From Candidatus Parcubacteria bacterium (GTDB lineage Bacteria > Patescibacteriota > Patescibacteriia > PEXW01), in NCBI GenBank assembly GCA_003597955.1, contig QZJU01000008.1:1-56129 (forward strand): a stretch of DNA of 56,129 nt, given 5' to 3'. Made by a program: the position numbers and the translations under genes. The first letter of the stretch is position 1. Each line of letters begins with the position of its first letter. Below are positions 35,042 through 43,643 of the stretch, in pieces. Below the pieces are notes generated by a model, which saw nothing but the letters and a program-made list of their open reading frames with translations, had not been told where the DNA came from and made no database searches.

Positions 35042-35695
35042 ATGGGACAAAAAACTCACCCAATGGCGTTTCGACTAGGTACGACTACAGATTGGACTTC
35101 AAAGTGGTTCGCCAAACGGGATTTTCACCAATTGCTGAAACAAGATGTTGAAGTAAAGAAAGCAATAAAGCTTAAGCTCCGGGCGGCCGGCGTTGCCCGG
35201 GTTGAAATTGAAAGATCGGGCAATTCGGTCACGGTTACGATTGTAACCGCCAAACCGGGGATTGTTATTGGTCGGGGCGGGGCAGGCGTTGAAGATTTGA
35301 AGAAGGCTTTGGCCAAGTTTTTCCCCGGTAATGTCAAATTCCGAGTAAACATTCAAGAAGTCGCTAATCCTTCATTGGTGGCCCAACTGGTCGTCCAGAA
35401 CATGATTGAACAGCTGGAAAAAAGATTGCCCTTTCGCCGCATTCTTAAGCAAGCCGTTGATCAGGTTAAAAAGGCTGGCGGTCAGGGCGTTAAAGTTATG
35501 GTGGCCGGCCGTTTGAACGGCGCGGACATCGCTCGCACCGAAGCCTTGAGCTGGGGCAAACTGCCGTTGCAGACCTTGCGCGCGGATGTGGACTTTGCTC
35601 GCGGCGCCGCGTTTACAACTTATGGCGCTATTGGCGTGAAAGTTTGGATCTACCGCGGCGAAATTTTTCACAAAAAGAACGAAGAAGGCAAATAA
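35042..35695 (+). CDS. rpsC: Ribosomal protein uS3
   Basis: 217 residues from ATG 35042 (MGQKTHPMAFRLG); the frame is open upstream but overlaps rplV and is not used. KH domain motif VIGRGGAGVEDLKKAL and the C-terminal GRLNGADIARTEALSWGKLP. mRNA entry-site helicase component. Confidence 0.98.
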   Translation: MGQKTHPMAFRLGTTTDWTSKWFAKRDFHQLLKQDVEVKKAIKLKLRAAGVARVEIERSGNSVTVTIVTAKPGIVIGRGGAGVEDLKKALAKFFPGNVKFRVNIQEVANPSLVAQLVVQNMIEQLEKRLPFRRILKQAVDQVKKAGGQGVKVMVAGRLNGADIARTEALSWGKLPLQTLRADVDFARGAAFTTYGAIGVKVWIYRGEIFHKKNEEGK

Positions 35696-35698
35696 TTT

Positions 35699-36106
35699 AT
35701 GTTAACCCCCAAAAAAGTCAAACACCGCAAGCATCACCGTGGCCGCATCTCGGGTTTTGCCACGCAAAAAACCAATTTGAGTTTTGGCGCCTTTGGGTTA
35801 AAGGTCATGGAAGCCGGGTGGGTTTCGGCCCGTCAGATTGAGGCCGCTAGACGGGCGATTACTCGTTTACTACATCGCGGGGGTAAGATATGGATCCGCG
35901 TATTTCCAGACAAGGCCGTGACTATAAAAGGATCAGAGATCCGTATGGGTGGTGGCAAGGGGCCGGTTGACCACTATGTGGCAGTAGTTAAACCCGGTAC
36001 GATAATGTTTGAACTTGACGGTATTACGCCAGCTTTAGCCAAGGAAGCACTGGATTTAGCCGCGTACAAACTTTCAGTGAAGACCAAATTTATCGCCAAA
36101 ATTTAA
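35699..36106 (+). CDS. rplP: Ribosomal protein uL16
   Basis: 135 residues. MLTPKKVKHRKHHRGRISGF, then GWVSARQIEAARRAITR and RMGGGKGPVDHYVAVVKPG. Positions tRNA in the A and P sites. TAA-TTT-ATG junction with rpsC. Confidence 0.98.
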   Translation: MLTPKKVKHRKHHRGRISGFATQKTNLSFGAFGLKVMEAGWVSARQIEAARRAITRLLHRGGKIWIRVFPDKAVTIKGSEIRMGGGKGPVDHYVAVVKPGTIMFELDGITPALAKEALDLAAYKLSVKTKFIAKI

Positions 36107-36122
36107 AATTCTAGAAAAACCT

Positions 36123-36326
36123 ATGGATTTGAAAGAATTAAAAATTAAGAATTCCTCGGAGCTGAAAAATTTATTGGCCGAAAGCCGAGAACGTTTGCGG
36201 GATTTGCGGTTTAAATTGGCGCAAGACGCTCAGAAGGATGTGAGAGAAATCCGGTCCGCAAAAAAATTAATTGCCAGAATTTTAACATTAATCAAGCAGC
36301 AAGAATTAAAACCCGTTAAAAAGTAA
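36123..36326 (+). CDS. rpmC: Ribosomal protein uL29
   Basis: 67 residues: MDLKELKIKNSSELKNLLAE, RERLRDLRFKLAQDAQKDVR, KKLIARILTLIKQQE. Two-helix protein at the tunnel exit, partner of L23. Confidence 0.96.
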   Translation: MDLKELKIKNSSELKNLLAESRERLRDLRFKLAQDAQKDVREIRSAKKLIARILTLIKQQELKPVKK

Positions 36327-36330
36327 GTTT

Positions 36331-36591
36331 ATGTCCGAAAACTCTCCCAAAGAAATGCAAAGGACTTTTTCCGGCACTGTCGTATCAACAAAAATGCAGA
36401 AGACTCTGGCGGTTAGGGTGGACAGAGTCCTGGTTCATTCCAAGTACGGCAAACGCTTCGTTTCCAGTAAAAAGTATCTTGTCGACGCACCGACCGGTAA
36501 GTTCGAAGTTGGCCAAAAAGTCGAATTCGCGGAGTGCCGGCCGTTGTCCAGGCGAAAGCGCTGGCGCGTGATTACTAGATCGGAAAAATAA
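36331..36591 (+). CDS. rpsQ: Ribosomal protein uS17
   Basis: 86 residues. FSGTVVSTKMQKTLAVRVDR, VHSKYGKRFVSSKKYLV, ECRPLSRRKRWRVI. OB-fold protein of the 30S body. The start context is AAGTAAGTTTATG. Confidence 0.97.
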   Translation: MSENSPKEMQRTFSGTVVSTKMQKTLAVRVDRVLVHSKYGKRFVSSKKYLVDAPTGKFEVGQKVEFAECRPLSRRKRWRVITRSEK

Positions 36592-36594
36592 TTT

Positions 36595-36966
36595 ATGGTT
36601 CAATTTCGTTCAAAACTGGTTTCCGCCGACAATACTGGCGCAAAAAACCTGCAGATAATCACGGTTTTAGGCGGCTATAAAAAGCGTTACGCGAAAATCG
36701 GGGATATAGTTCGCGTTGTGGTTAAGGATGCAATTCCGCACGCTAGCGTTAAAAAGGGTGAAATGCATTTTGCCGTGATCGTCCGCCAGCGCAAGGAAAC
36801 TCGTCGCGCCGACGGTTCTTACATTCGTTTTGACGATAATGCCGGAGTTATTGTTGACCCCAAATCCAAAGATCCTAAAGGCAGTCGAATTTTCGGGCCG
36901 GTGGCTAGAGAGCTTAAAAACAAAGGTTTTACCAAACTTATTTCTTTAGCTCCTGAAGTTTTATAA
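36595..36966 (+). CDS. rplN: Ribosomal protein uL14
   Basis: 123 residues. [60 protein letters not shown]. Forms intersubunit bridges and is the docking site of RsfS. TAA-TTT-ATG junction with rpsQ. Confidence 0.98.
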   Translation: MVQFRSKLVSADNTGAKNLQIITVLGGYKKRYAKIGDIVRVVVKDAIPHASVKKGEMHFAVIVRQRKETRRADGSYIRFDDNAGVIVDPKSKDPKGSRIFGPVARELKNKGFTKLISLAPEVL

Positions 36967-36970
36967 ATCT

Positions 36971-37285
36971 ATGAATTTCAAGACTAGCGATCAGGTTTAT
37001 GTCATTCGCGGCCAAGGTCGCGGGAAAAAAGGCAAAGTTTTGCAGGTTTTCCCTGGCAAAGATTTGGTCGTGGTCGAGGGCGTTAATGAGCGGACTCGCC
37101 ACATTCGCAGCCGCAAGAGCCGGGAAAAAGGCCAAAAGATCTCATTTTTTGCGCCGATTTCGGCGGCTAATGCCATGCTTTTTTGCACCAAGTGTGGCAA
37201 ACCACGACGTCGCAAAATCTTTGTTTCGGCCGACGGTAAGAAACAGCGTGTCTGCGTTAAATGTAATTCCGTCTTTGGTTTATGA
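36971..37285 (+). CDS. rplX: Ribosomal protein uL24
   Basis: 104 residues. KOW motif VYVIRGQGRGKKGKVLQVFP, then a CxxC...CxxC zinc-like set near the end (CTKCGKPRR and [10 protein letters not shown]). Early assembly protein. Its stop overlaps the rplE start by 4 bp. Confidence 0.97.
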   Translation: MNFKTSDQVYVIRGQGRGKKGKVLQVFPGKDLVVVEGVNERTRHIRSRKSREKGQKISFFAPISAANAMLFCTKCGKPRRRKIFVSADGKKQRVCVKCNSVFGL

Positions 37286-37902
37286 AAAATTTAACCCCCA
37301 GATTATTGGAAAAATATCGGAAAATTATCATCCCAACCCTGATGAAAGACTTGGGGTTGGCGAATGTTAATGCCGTGCCAAAAATCCATAAAATCGTCAT
37401 TAATTCCAGCTTTGGCAATGGCCTAAAAGATGCCAAATTGCAAGAGGTGGTGGTCTCGACTTTGACCAGAATCAGCGGGCAAAAACCGGTTTTAACCAAA
37501 GCCCGGAAATCCATTTCGGCTTTTAAGGTCCGTAAAGGCATGGCCATCGGTGCCTCGGTCACCTTAAGAGGCCACCGAATGTATGAGTTTCTGGATAAGC
37601 TTATAAATGTCGCTCTGCCTAGAATTCGTGATTTTCGGGGAGTTTCACCTGAGGCCCTTGATCAGCAAGGAAATTTTTCAATCGGTTTTAAGGAGCATTT
37701 GGCCTTTCCCGAAATTCGTTCCGATGAAGTGGAAAAAATTCATGGCCTAGAAGTTGTCCTTTGCACGACAGCCCAAAACCCTAAAACCGGTCAAGCCCTG
37801 TTGCACGCCTTTGGTTTTCCTTTCCGTGAGGATGTGAAGACTTCCGAAGACACTTTAAGACCCAAAAAACCGGAATTAAAATCCAAGAAATCTAATAAAT
37901 AA
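37282..37902 (+). CDS. rplE: Ribosomal protein uL5
   Basis: 206 residues. [47 protein letters not shown]-like [20 protein letters not shown], and [11 protein letters not shown]. The C-terminus is extended by ~20 basic residues. Binds 5S rRNA. Confidence 0.98.
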   Translation: MKNLTPRLLEKYRKIIIPTLMKDLGLANVNAVPKIHKIVINSSFGNGLKDAKLQEVVVSTLTRISGQKPVLTKARKSISAFKVRKGMAIGASVTLRGHRMYEFLDKLINVALPRIRDFRGVSPEALDQQGNFSIGFKEHLAFPEIRSDEVEKIHGLEVVLCTTAQNPKTGQALLHAFGFPFREDVKTSEDTLRPKKPELKSKKSNK

Positions 37903-37903
37903 T

Positions 37904-38089
37904 ATGTCCACCCAAGCCTTACAGGCGAAAGCCAAACGTAAAACCAAATTCTCCACTCGAAAAATCCGGCGCTGTTGGCGTTGCGGCCGGCGGCGAGGCT
38001 ATATGCGGAAATTCGATCTCTGCCGCATATGTGTAAGAGAACTGGCTAACCGTGGAGAAATTCCGGGTTTGCGTAAAGCAAGTTGGTAA
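37904..38089 (+). CDS. rpsN: Ribosomal protein uS14, zinc-binding type Z
   Basis: 61 residues, the short C+ form: [20 protein letters not shown] provides the four cysteines and the protein ends [11 protein letters not shown]-like ([11 protein letters not shown]). 30S head. One base separates the rplE stop from its ATG region. Confidence 0.98.
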   Translation: MSTQALQAKAKRKTKFSTRKIRRCWRCGRRRGYMRKFDLCRICVRELANRGEIPGLRKASW

Positions 38090-38101
38090 ATTATTAAAAA
38101 T

Positions 38102-38485
38102 ATGGATTCAATTGCAGAAATGTTAACACGGATTAGGAATGCCGGTTTAGCCCGTCAGCGAACCGTCACCATCCCGTATTCAAAAATGCGATTTAACATC
38201 GTCTCGCTTTTGGTTAGTGAAGCGTATTTAGCCGCGGCCTTGCCATCGCCGGACAAAAAAACTTTTACCGTAACCTTGAAGTTCAACCCAGATGGAACCA
38301 GCTTCATTCAGGAGATTGTTAGACAGTCTAAACCCAGCCGCCGACTGTATGTCTCGGTTGGCGCCATTCCCCGAGTGAAAAACGGTTTGGGTTTGGCTAT
38401 CATTTCCACCCCCCAAGGTTTGATGAGCGATAAAGAAGCCAGAAAAAAACACATTGGCGGGGAACTAATTTGCACCGTATCCTAA
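38102..38485 (+). CDS. rpsH: Ribosomal protein uS8
   Basis: 127 residues. MDSIAEMLTRIRNAGLARQR at the start and GLGLAIISTPQGLMSDKEAR at the end are diagnostic. Binds the central domain of 16S rRNA and represses the spc operon in E. coli. Confidence 0.98.
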   Translation: MDSIAEMLTRIRNAGLARQRTVTIPYSKMRFNIVSLLVSEAYLAAALPSPDKKTFTVTLKFNPDGTSFIQEIVRQSKPSRRLYVSVGAIPRVKNGLGLAIISTPQGLMSDKEARKKHIGGELICTVS

Positions 38486-38494
38486 AAAACAATT

Positions 38495-39046
38495 ATGTCC
38501 AGAATCGGCAAAAAATCTATAACTTTAGCGGAAGGCGTCACTCTCATTGTCCAGGACAATGAATTTAAATTTAGCGGGCCTAAAGGCAGTTTGGTCCTGA
38601 ATTTGAATCCTCGTATAAAAGTTAAAATTGAAGGCCAAACATTGACTGTAAGCGTGCCGAATCCTAATAACCGTTTTGACCGCTCGCTCTGGGGCTTGGG
38701 TCGGCAGTTGTTGGCAAACGCCGCGATCGGGGTTAAGCAAGGCTTTGAAAAGCGTTTGGAAATCCACGGCGTGGGTTTTAAAGCAAGTCTTCAGGGTTCG
38801 AATTTGCAGCTGAATTTGGGCTTTTCCCATCCCGTAATTTTCACTCCACCAAAAAATATAACCCTGGCTGTTGAGAAAAATGTTATTATTGTGTCGGGTG
38901 TTGATAAGCAGTTAGTTGGGGAAACTGCCGCAGAAATCCGCCGTTTGAAGCCGCCCGAACCATACAAAGGTAAGGGCATTAAATACGCCGAAGAAGTTGT
39001 ACGCCGCAAAGCTGGCAAGGTGGTAAAAGCCGCAGGCGCTAAATAA
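38495..39046 (+). CDS. rplF: Ribosomal protein uL6
   Basis: 183 residues. [40 protein letters not shown], and [22 protein letters not shown]. Near the factor-binding site. Confidence 0.98.
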   Translation: MSRIGKKSITLAEGVTLIVQDNEFKFSGPKGSLVLNLNPRIKVKIEGQTLTVSVPNPNNRFDRSLWGLGRQLLANAAIGVKQGFEKRLEIHGVGFKASLQGSNLQLNLGFSHPVIFTPPKNITLAVEKNVIIVSGVDKQLVGETAAEIRRLKPPEPYKGKGIKYAEEVVRRKAGKVVKAAGAK

Positions 39047-39050
39047 ACCT

Positions 39051-39422
39051 ATGAGACACATTTCTCGGAAAATTCAACGTCAGCATAGACATCGCCGGAT
39101 CCGCGCAAAAATTTTTGGCACGGTCGAGCGCCCACGGTTGGCGGTTTTTCGTTCGGCCAAACATATTGCCGCCCAAATCATTAATGATCAATCAGGAAAA
39201 ACATTAGTCGCCGCCACTGATAAGCACTTGCCGAAAAACTCAAAATTGCTTAAGGCATACTCTGCCAAAAGCGCCGTGGCTTTTGCTGTGGGCCAGCTGT
39301 TGGCGGAACGCGCAGTGGCCAAGAAAATTTCTAAGGTGGTTTTTGATAACGGTGGTTTCCAGTATTTAGGCCGGGTTAAAGCCCTGGCCGAAGGCGCTCG
39401 CTCCGGAGGTTTGAAGTTTTAA
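39051..39422 (+). CDS. rplR: Ribosomal protein uL18
   Basis: 123 residues. [40 protein letters not shown] and [20 protein letters not shown]. Binds 5S rRNA. Confidence 0.98.
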   Translation: MRHISRKIQRQHRHRRIRAKIFGTVERPRLAVFRSAKHIAAQIINDQSGKTLVAATDKHLPKNSKLLKAYSAKSAVAFAVGQLLAERAVAKKISKVVFDNGGFQYLGRVKALAEGARSGGLKF

Positions 39423-39432
39423 TAATTTTTAT

Positions 39433-39933
39433 ATGTCACAAACAAGTCGTTCAATGTCAGGCCGTAAAGGCTTCCGGGAAAGGGAAAAATCTGAATTTGA
39501 TCAGAAAACCATTGATTTGGCCCGCGTCACGAGAGTTGTCGCTGGCGGTAAAAGAATGCGCTTTCGGGCGTGCGTGGTGGTGGGCGACCGCAAAGGCCGA
39601 GTCGGCATGGGTGTTGCAAAAGGCGCGGATGTTCAGAGCGCCGTAGAAAAAGCAGTCGCAGCCGCCAAACGGCATTTGATTAGCGTGGTTTTATACAAGA
39701 CTACTATCCCGCACCCGCTAAACGTTAAATTTAAAGCCGCCAGAATAATTTTAAAACCGGCACCGCCAGGCTCAGGCGTCATCGCTGGCGGCGCGGCCCG
39801 GGCGGTTTTAAGCTTGGCCGGAATTCGAGATGTAATCAGCAAAATGCTGGGCTCAAAGAATAAAATTAACAATGTTCGAGCCGTGATTTTGGCTTTGAGC
39901 AAATTGCGGCCGCGTACCGAGCCGAAAAAGTAA
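39433..39933 (+). CDS. rpsE: Ribosomal protein uS5
   Basis: 166 residues. RFRACVVVGDRKGRVGMGVA, then KTTIPHPLNVKFKAARIILK and IRDVISKMLGSKNKINNVRA. Translational fidelity protein. rplO follows after 15 bp with no room for rpmD, which normally lies here. Confidence 0.98.
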   Translation: MSQTSRSMSGRKGFREREKSEFDQKTIDLARVTRVVAGGKRMRFRACVVVGDRKGRVGMGVAKGADVQSAVEKAVAAAKRHLISVVLYKTTIPHPLNVKFKAARIILKPAPPGSGVIAGGAARAVLSLAGIRDVISKMLGSKNKINNVRAVILALSKLRPRTEPKK

Positions 39934-39948
39934 GCTTTTTAAGAATGT

Positions 39949-40443
39949 ATGGTTATAAACCTTTCTAATTTATCGCCAAAAACCGGCAGTCGCCGGAAGA
40001 AAATTCGGGTCGGTCGGGGCAATGCCTCGGGTCACGGCACTTTTTCCGGCCGCGGCATTAAAGGCCAGCGCGCTCGCAGCGGTGGCCGAAAGCGCTTAGC
40101 TCGCCGGGGCCTAAAGCAAATGCTTTTGCAATTACCTAAAGCTCGTGGTTTTCAAAGCTTGGATTTTAAGTTTAAGGCTCTTAATTTGGAAGAGTTGAAC
40201 AAGTATTTCCAGGCGGGTGAAAAAGTGGATTTGGCCGCTTTACAAAAAGTAAAATTAATAAAAACTAATGATTTTGTGAAAATTCTTGGTCAAGGCGAAT
40301 TAAAAAAACCGCTGCAAGTGTGGGCTCACGCCTTTTCTAAAAGCGCGGAAGCGGCTATTACCAAAGCTGGCGGCGCTGCAAATCGGATTGCTTTTCCTGC
40401 TCAGCCCAAACCCAAAAGACAAGCGGACAAACTAAAAGCTTAA
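39949..40443 (+). CDS. rplO: Ribosomal protein uL15
   Basis: 164 residues. KIRVGRGNASGHGTFSGRGI then KGQRARSGGRKRLARRGLKQM. The C-terminal half (VWAHAFSKSAEAAITKAGG) is normal with a short basic tail. Late 50S assembly protein; secY starts 11 bp later. Confidence 0.97.
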   Translation: MVINLSNLSPKTGSRRKKIRVGRGNASGHGTFSGRGIKGQRARSGGRKRLARRGLKQMLLQLPKARGFQSLDFKFKALNLEELNKYFQAGEKVDLAALQKVKLIKTNDFVKILGQGELKKPLQVWAHAFSKSAEAAITKAGGAANRIAFPAQPKPKRQADKLKA

Positions 40444-40454
40444 ATAGAGCGTTT

Positions 40455-41738
40455 ATGTTTGAAAGAATAAGCCAACTCTGGCGCGCCAAAGATTTACGAA
40501 AAACCCTGTTGTTCGTGCTTTTAATGTTGCTGATTTTTAGAATCATGGCGCACATTCCAGTGCCCGGAATTGATCCAACAGGCTTAAAGCAGGTTTTGCA
40601 GGGCAATCCTTTGCTCGGACTTTTAAATCTTTTTTCCGGCGGCGGTTTGCAGAATTTTTCAATTGTTATGTTGGGAGTGGGACCTTACATCACCGCTTCG
40701 ATTATAATGCAGTTGTTGACAATGATAGTGCCGAAATTGGAAGCCATGCAAAAAGAAGGAGAACAGGGTCAGCATCGCATAAATCAATACACCCGCTATT
40801 TAACCGTGCCCATGACGGTTTTAAACGCCTTTGGTACCCTGACTTTTTTAAAACAGCAGGGCGCGGGCAACATTCTGGGCAACTTAAGTCCATTCCAGTT
40901 AGTCACCGCAATGTTGAGCATTTTGGGCGGTACTATGCTTTTAATGTGGATTGGGGAATTGATTAACGAGAAAAAAGTTGGAAACGGCATTTCCTTGTTG
41001 ATTTTCGCAGGTATTGTGGCCCAACTGCCTCAATCGGTCCAGCAGACCCTGAGCGTTGTTGATGCTACGCAGATTTTCACAATCGCCGCTTTTTTGGTGA
41101 TTGGCATCGTTACCATTGCGGGCGTGGTCTTTGTGACCGAAGGCCAGCGAAATATCCCCGTGACTTACGCCAAGCGGATTATGGGACAGCAATCTGCCGG
41201 CAGTGTCAATACTCATTTACCTTTGCGGGTCAATCAAGCTGGGGTAATTCCGATCATCTTCGCTGTCTCCATAATTTTAGTGCCGCCATTAATCGCCCAG
41301 TTTTTCACCAACAGCAATATCGCCTGGGTGGCTAACCTGGCGACATGGATAAACACCACCTTCCAAAATCAAACCTTTTATGGCGTGGCCTATTTTGTCC
41401 TGGTCGTGGCCTTCACTTATTTTTACACAGCCGTGGTGTTCCAGCCGAATAACATAGCGGAGAATTTACAGAAGCAGGGCGGCTTTATTCCCGGCATTCG
41501 GCCCGGTCCACCCACGGCGCAATACTTGAGTTTCGTTTCCAACCGCATAATTCTGGGCGGGGCGTTATTCTTGGGCGTCATTGCCGTTTTGCCGACCGTT
41601 ATGCAATCCGCCACCAACATTCAATCTTTGGCAATTGGCGGCACCAGTTTACTGATCGTTGTCAGTGTGGTCTTGGAAAGCGTTAAACAGATCCAAGCCC
41701 AGTTGGTTATGCGGGATTACGAAGCTTTTTACAAATAG
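40455..41738 (+). CDS. secY: Protein translocase subunit SecY
   Basis: 427 residues, ten membrane helices. FRIMAHIPVPGIDPTGLKQV near the start, plug region GGGLQNFSIVMLGVGPYITA, cytoplasmic loop with RNIPVTYAKRIMGQ, and ENLQKQGGFIPGIRPGPPTA. Forms the SecYEG channel. Last gene of the spc part; adk has its own promoter. Confidence 0.98.
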   Translation: MFERISQLWRAKDLRKTLLFVLLMLLIFRIMAHIPVPGIDPTGLKQVLQGNPLLGLLNLFSGGGLQNFSIVMLGVGPYITASIIMQLLTMIVPKLEAMQKEGEQGQHRINQYTRYLTVPMTVLNAFGTLTFLKQQGAGNILGNLSPFQLVTAMLSILGGTMLLMWIGELINEKKVGNGISLLIFAGIVAQLPQSVQQTLSVVDATQIFTIAAFLVIGIVTIAGVVFVTEGQRNIPVTYAKRIMGQQSAGSVNTHLPLRVNQAGVIPIIFAVSIILVPPLIAQFFTNSNIAWVANLATWINTTFQNQTFYGVAYFVLVVAFTYFYTAVVFQPNNIAENLQKQGGFIPGIRPGPPTAQYLSFVSNRIILGGALFLGVIAVLPTVMQSATNIQSLAIGGTSLLIVVSVVLESVKQIQAQLVMRDYEAFYK

Positions 41739-41777
41739 GCAATTTTCGCAAAAACTTTTTTGTTAGTAGAGCTTCAT

Positions 41778-41806
41778 TTGGTTAATTTGCACCGGTGGGG
41801 TATAGT
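41778..41806 (+). promoter_or_regulatory. Promoter of the adk-map-ruvX run
   Basis: TTGGTT (41778-41783), 17-bp spacer, TATAGT (41801-41806), 18 bp before the adk ATG, which would give a very short leader. Confidence 0.6.
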
Positions 41807-41824
41807 TAGAAGGTCTTTTCGAAA

Positions 41825-42505
41825 ATGATTACCTCCCATCCCCGACCTCTAAATTTAATTTTGCTTGGCCCGCCCGGGTCTGGCAAAGGCACGCAAGCGC
41901 AAATGTTGGCTGAGCGTTTTTTTCTTTATCACCTGTCAGGGGGTGATTTGTTCCGCAAGGTCATCGCCCAAGGAGACAGCAAGGATCCATTGGTGGCGGA
42001 AATAAAAGCACGTTATGATCAAGGCATTCCTCAGCCTGACCATATAGCTTTGGAATTGATTGAAAAGGAAATTAGCCGCTTGCACCATAAAACTGGCTTT
42101 GTTTTTGATATGTTTCCCTCTTCTTTGCCTCAAGCCATTGCCCTAGAAAGAATCGTCAAAGTTTATGACCTGCGGGACCCAATGGCTATTTTGATCCAAG
42201 TTTCGGAAGAAGAGACCCTAGTCCGATTGACCAAAAGAAAGTATTGCCAATTTGATGAGCGAGTTTACCACCCACAGGACATAAGTTACAAAAAAGGTCG
42301 GTGCGAGACCTGCGGTCAAGTTCTGATTACTCGTTCGGATGACCAGCCAGATGTCGTTAGAAAACGATACGGTACTTACGTGCAAATTATCAAAGTCCTT
42401 TCCGAGTTTTATAAAAGCCAAGGCCGGCTTCTGGAAATTAACGGTGAACAGTCTATAGTCGATGTTTTTAGAGATATTTTGCGCGCTCTCGCTCCTCACC
42501 TATGA
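41825..42505 (+). CDS. adk: Adenylate kinase with altered AMP site
   Basis: 226 residues. P-loop LILLGPPGSGKGTQAQML, LID with CETCG and RSDDQPDVVRKRYGTY are intact. But the usual DGFPRT, whose Arg binds AMP, reads DMFPSS here, and the STGD motif is SGGD. The first half of the LID zinc site has one Cys only (KYCQFDERVYHP). It stays closest to Adk by overall layout and by position after secY; NMP preference may differ. Overlaps map by 4 bp. Confidence 0.88.
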   Translation: MITSHPRPLNLILLGPPGSGKGTQAQMLAERFFLYHLSGGDLFRKVIAQGDSKDPLVAEIKARYDQGIPQPDHIALELIEKEISRLHHKTGFVFDMFPSSLPQAIALERIVKVYDLRDPMAILIQVSEEETLVRLTKRKYCQFDERVYHPQDISYKKGRCETCGQVLITRSDDQPDVVRKRYGTYVQIIKVLSEFYKSQGRLLEINGEQSIVDVFRDILRALAPHL

Positions 42506-43248
42506 CAATACTGAAAAATTCGGATGAAATCGAAAACCTAAAAGCCGGCGGTAGGATTTTGGCCGGTGTTTTGGCTGAACTCAAGAAATCAGTCAGGCCA
42601 GGTGTAAAAGCTAAAACGCTGGATGCCTTGGCGGAAAAGCTGATCATAAAAGCTAAAGCCACTCCGGCATTTAAGGGCTACCAGGGCTTTCCAGCTAGCT
42701 TATGCGTTTCCGTAAATTCGGAAGTGGTACACGGCCTGCCTGGCAATAAGGTATTCAAAAGCGGCGATTTAGTGGGGTTGGATTGCGGCGTTAAATATAG
42801 AGGTTTGTTTACAGACGCGGCCATAACTATGGGCGTTGGGCAACTTTCGCCAAAAGCCAAGAAATTGACTTCCGTGGCTAGGGAGGCATTTTTTCAAGCC
42901 GCCAAAATCATCAAACCAGGTGTTACGACCGGCGACATCGGTAATGCCATCCAGGTTTTTGTGGAAGCCAATGGTTATAATGTTGTGCGCGCCCTGGTCG
43001 GCCATGGCGTGGGCCGGCAGGTCCATGAGGAGCCGAAATTGCCGAATTACGGTACTCCGGGCACGGGCATGAAATTGCCGGTCGGCGTTGTTTTGGCCAT
43101 TGAGCCAATGGTGGTGGAAGGTCACTATCAGGTCGTGACCGCCAAAGACAATTGGACCGTGATCACAGCCGACAGCGGCTTGGCCGCACATTATGAACAC
43201 ACAGTTTTGGTCACAGAGAACGGCTGCGAAATCATTACGAAATTATGA
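42502..43248 (+). CDS. map: Methionine aminopeptidase type I
   Basis: 248 residues. Metal ligands D94 and D105 (LDCGVKYRGLFTDAAIT), His in LVGHGVGRQVHEEP, Glu in AIEPMVVEG and Glu in YEHTVLVTENG. Removes initiator Met. Overlaps adk and ruvX by 4 bp on both sides, so translation is coupled. Confidence 0.98.
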   Translation: MTILKNSDEIENLKAGGRILAGVLAELKKSVRPGVKAKTLDALAEKLIIKAKATPAFKGYQGFPASLCVSVNSEVVHGLPGNKVFKSGDLVGLDCGVKYRGLFTDAAITMGVGQLSPKAKKLTSVAREAFFQAAKIIKPGVTTGDIGNAIQVFVEANGYNVVRALVGHGVGRQVHEEPKLPNYGTPGTGMKLPVGVVLAIEPMVVEGHYQVVTAKDNWTVITADSGLAAHYEHTVLVTENGCEIITKL

Positions 43249-43643
43249 AACTATTGGCTATAGATTGGGGCGAAAAAAGATTGGGTTTGGCAATAAGCCA
43301 AGATGAAAAATGGGCTTTCCCTTGGAAAGTTTTGGAAATTACTGGTTTGACTAAGGCTATTGAAGCAATTTCAGAAATAATCGAAGCGGAAAAAATCGAA
43401 ACTTTAGTGATCGGGTTGCCAATCGGCCTAAATGGCAAAGACACCGAACAAACAAGTCGAATTAGAGAAATTGTGGCCGACCTGCGAAATGTTTTGGAGG
43501 TACCTGTGGAAACCGTTGACGAACGACTGACCAGCGAAGCTGCGGAGAAGCTTAATCTAGAATCGGGTAAAACAAAAGGGCCGACTGATGCGGTTGCAGC
43601 CGCGCAAATTCTGGAAACTTTTTTACAGCAGAAAAATTCATGA
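43245..43643 (+). CDS. ruvX: RuvX/YqgF-type RNase H-fold nuclease
   Basis: 132 residues. LLAIDWGEKRLGLAIS gives the first acidic residue, LVIGLPIGLNGKDTEQ the GLP motif, VETVDERLTSEAAEKL and GPTDAVAAAQILETFL the rest. Family members process pre-16S rRNA 5' ends or resolve Holliday junctions. Overlaps both neighbours by 4 bp. Confidence 0.95.
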   Translation: MKLLAIDWGEKRLGLAISQDEKWAFPWKVLEITGLTKAIEAISEIIEAEKIETLVIGLPIGLNGKDTEQTSRIREIVADLRNVLEVPVETVDERLTSEAAEKLNLESGKTKGPTDAVAAAQILETFLQQKNS

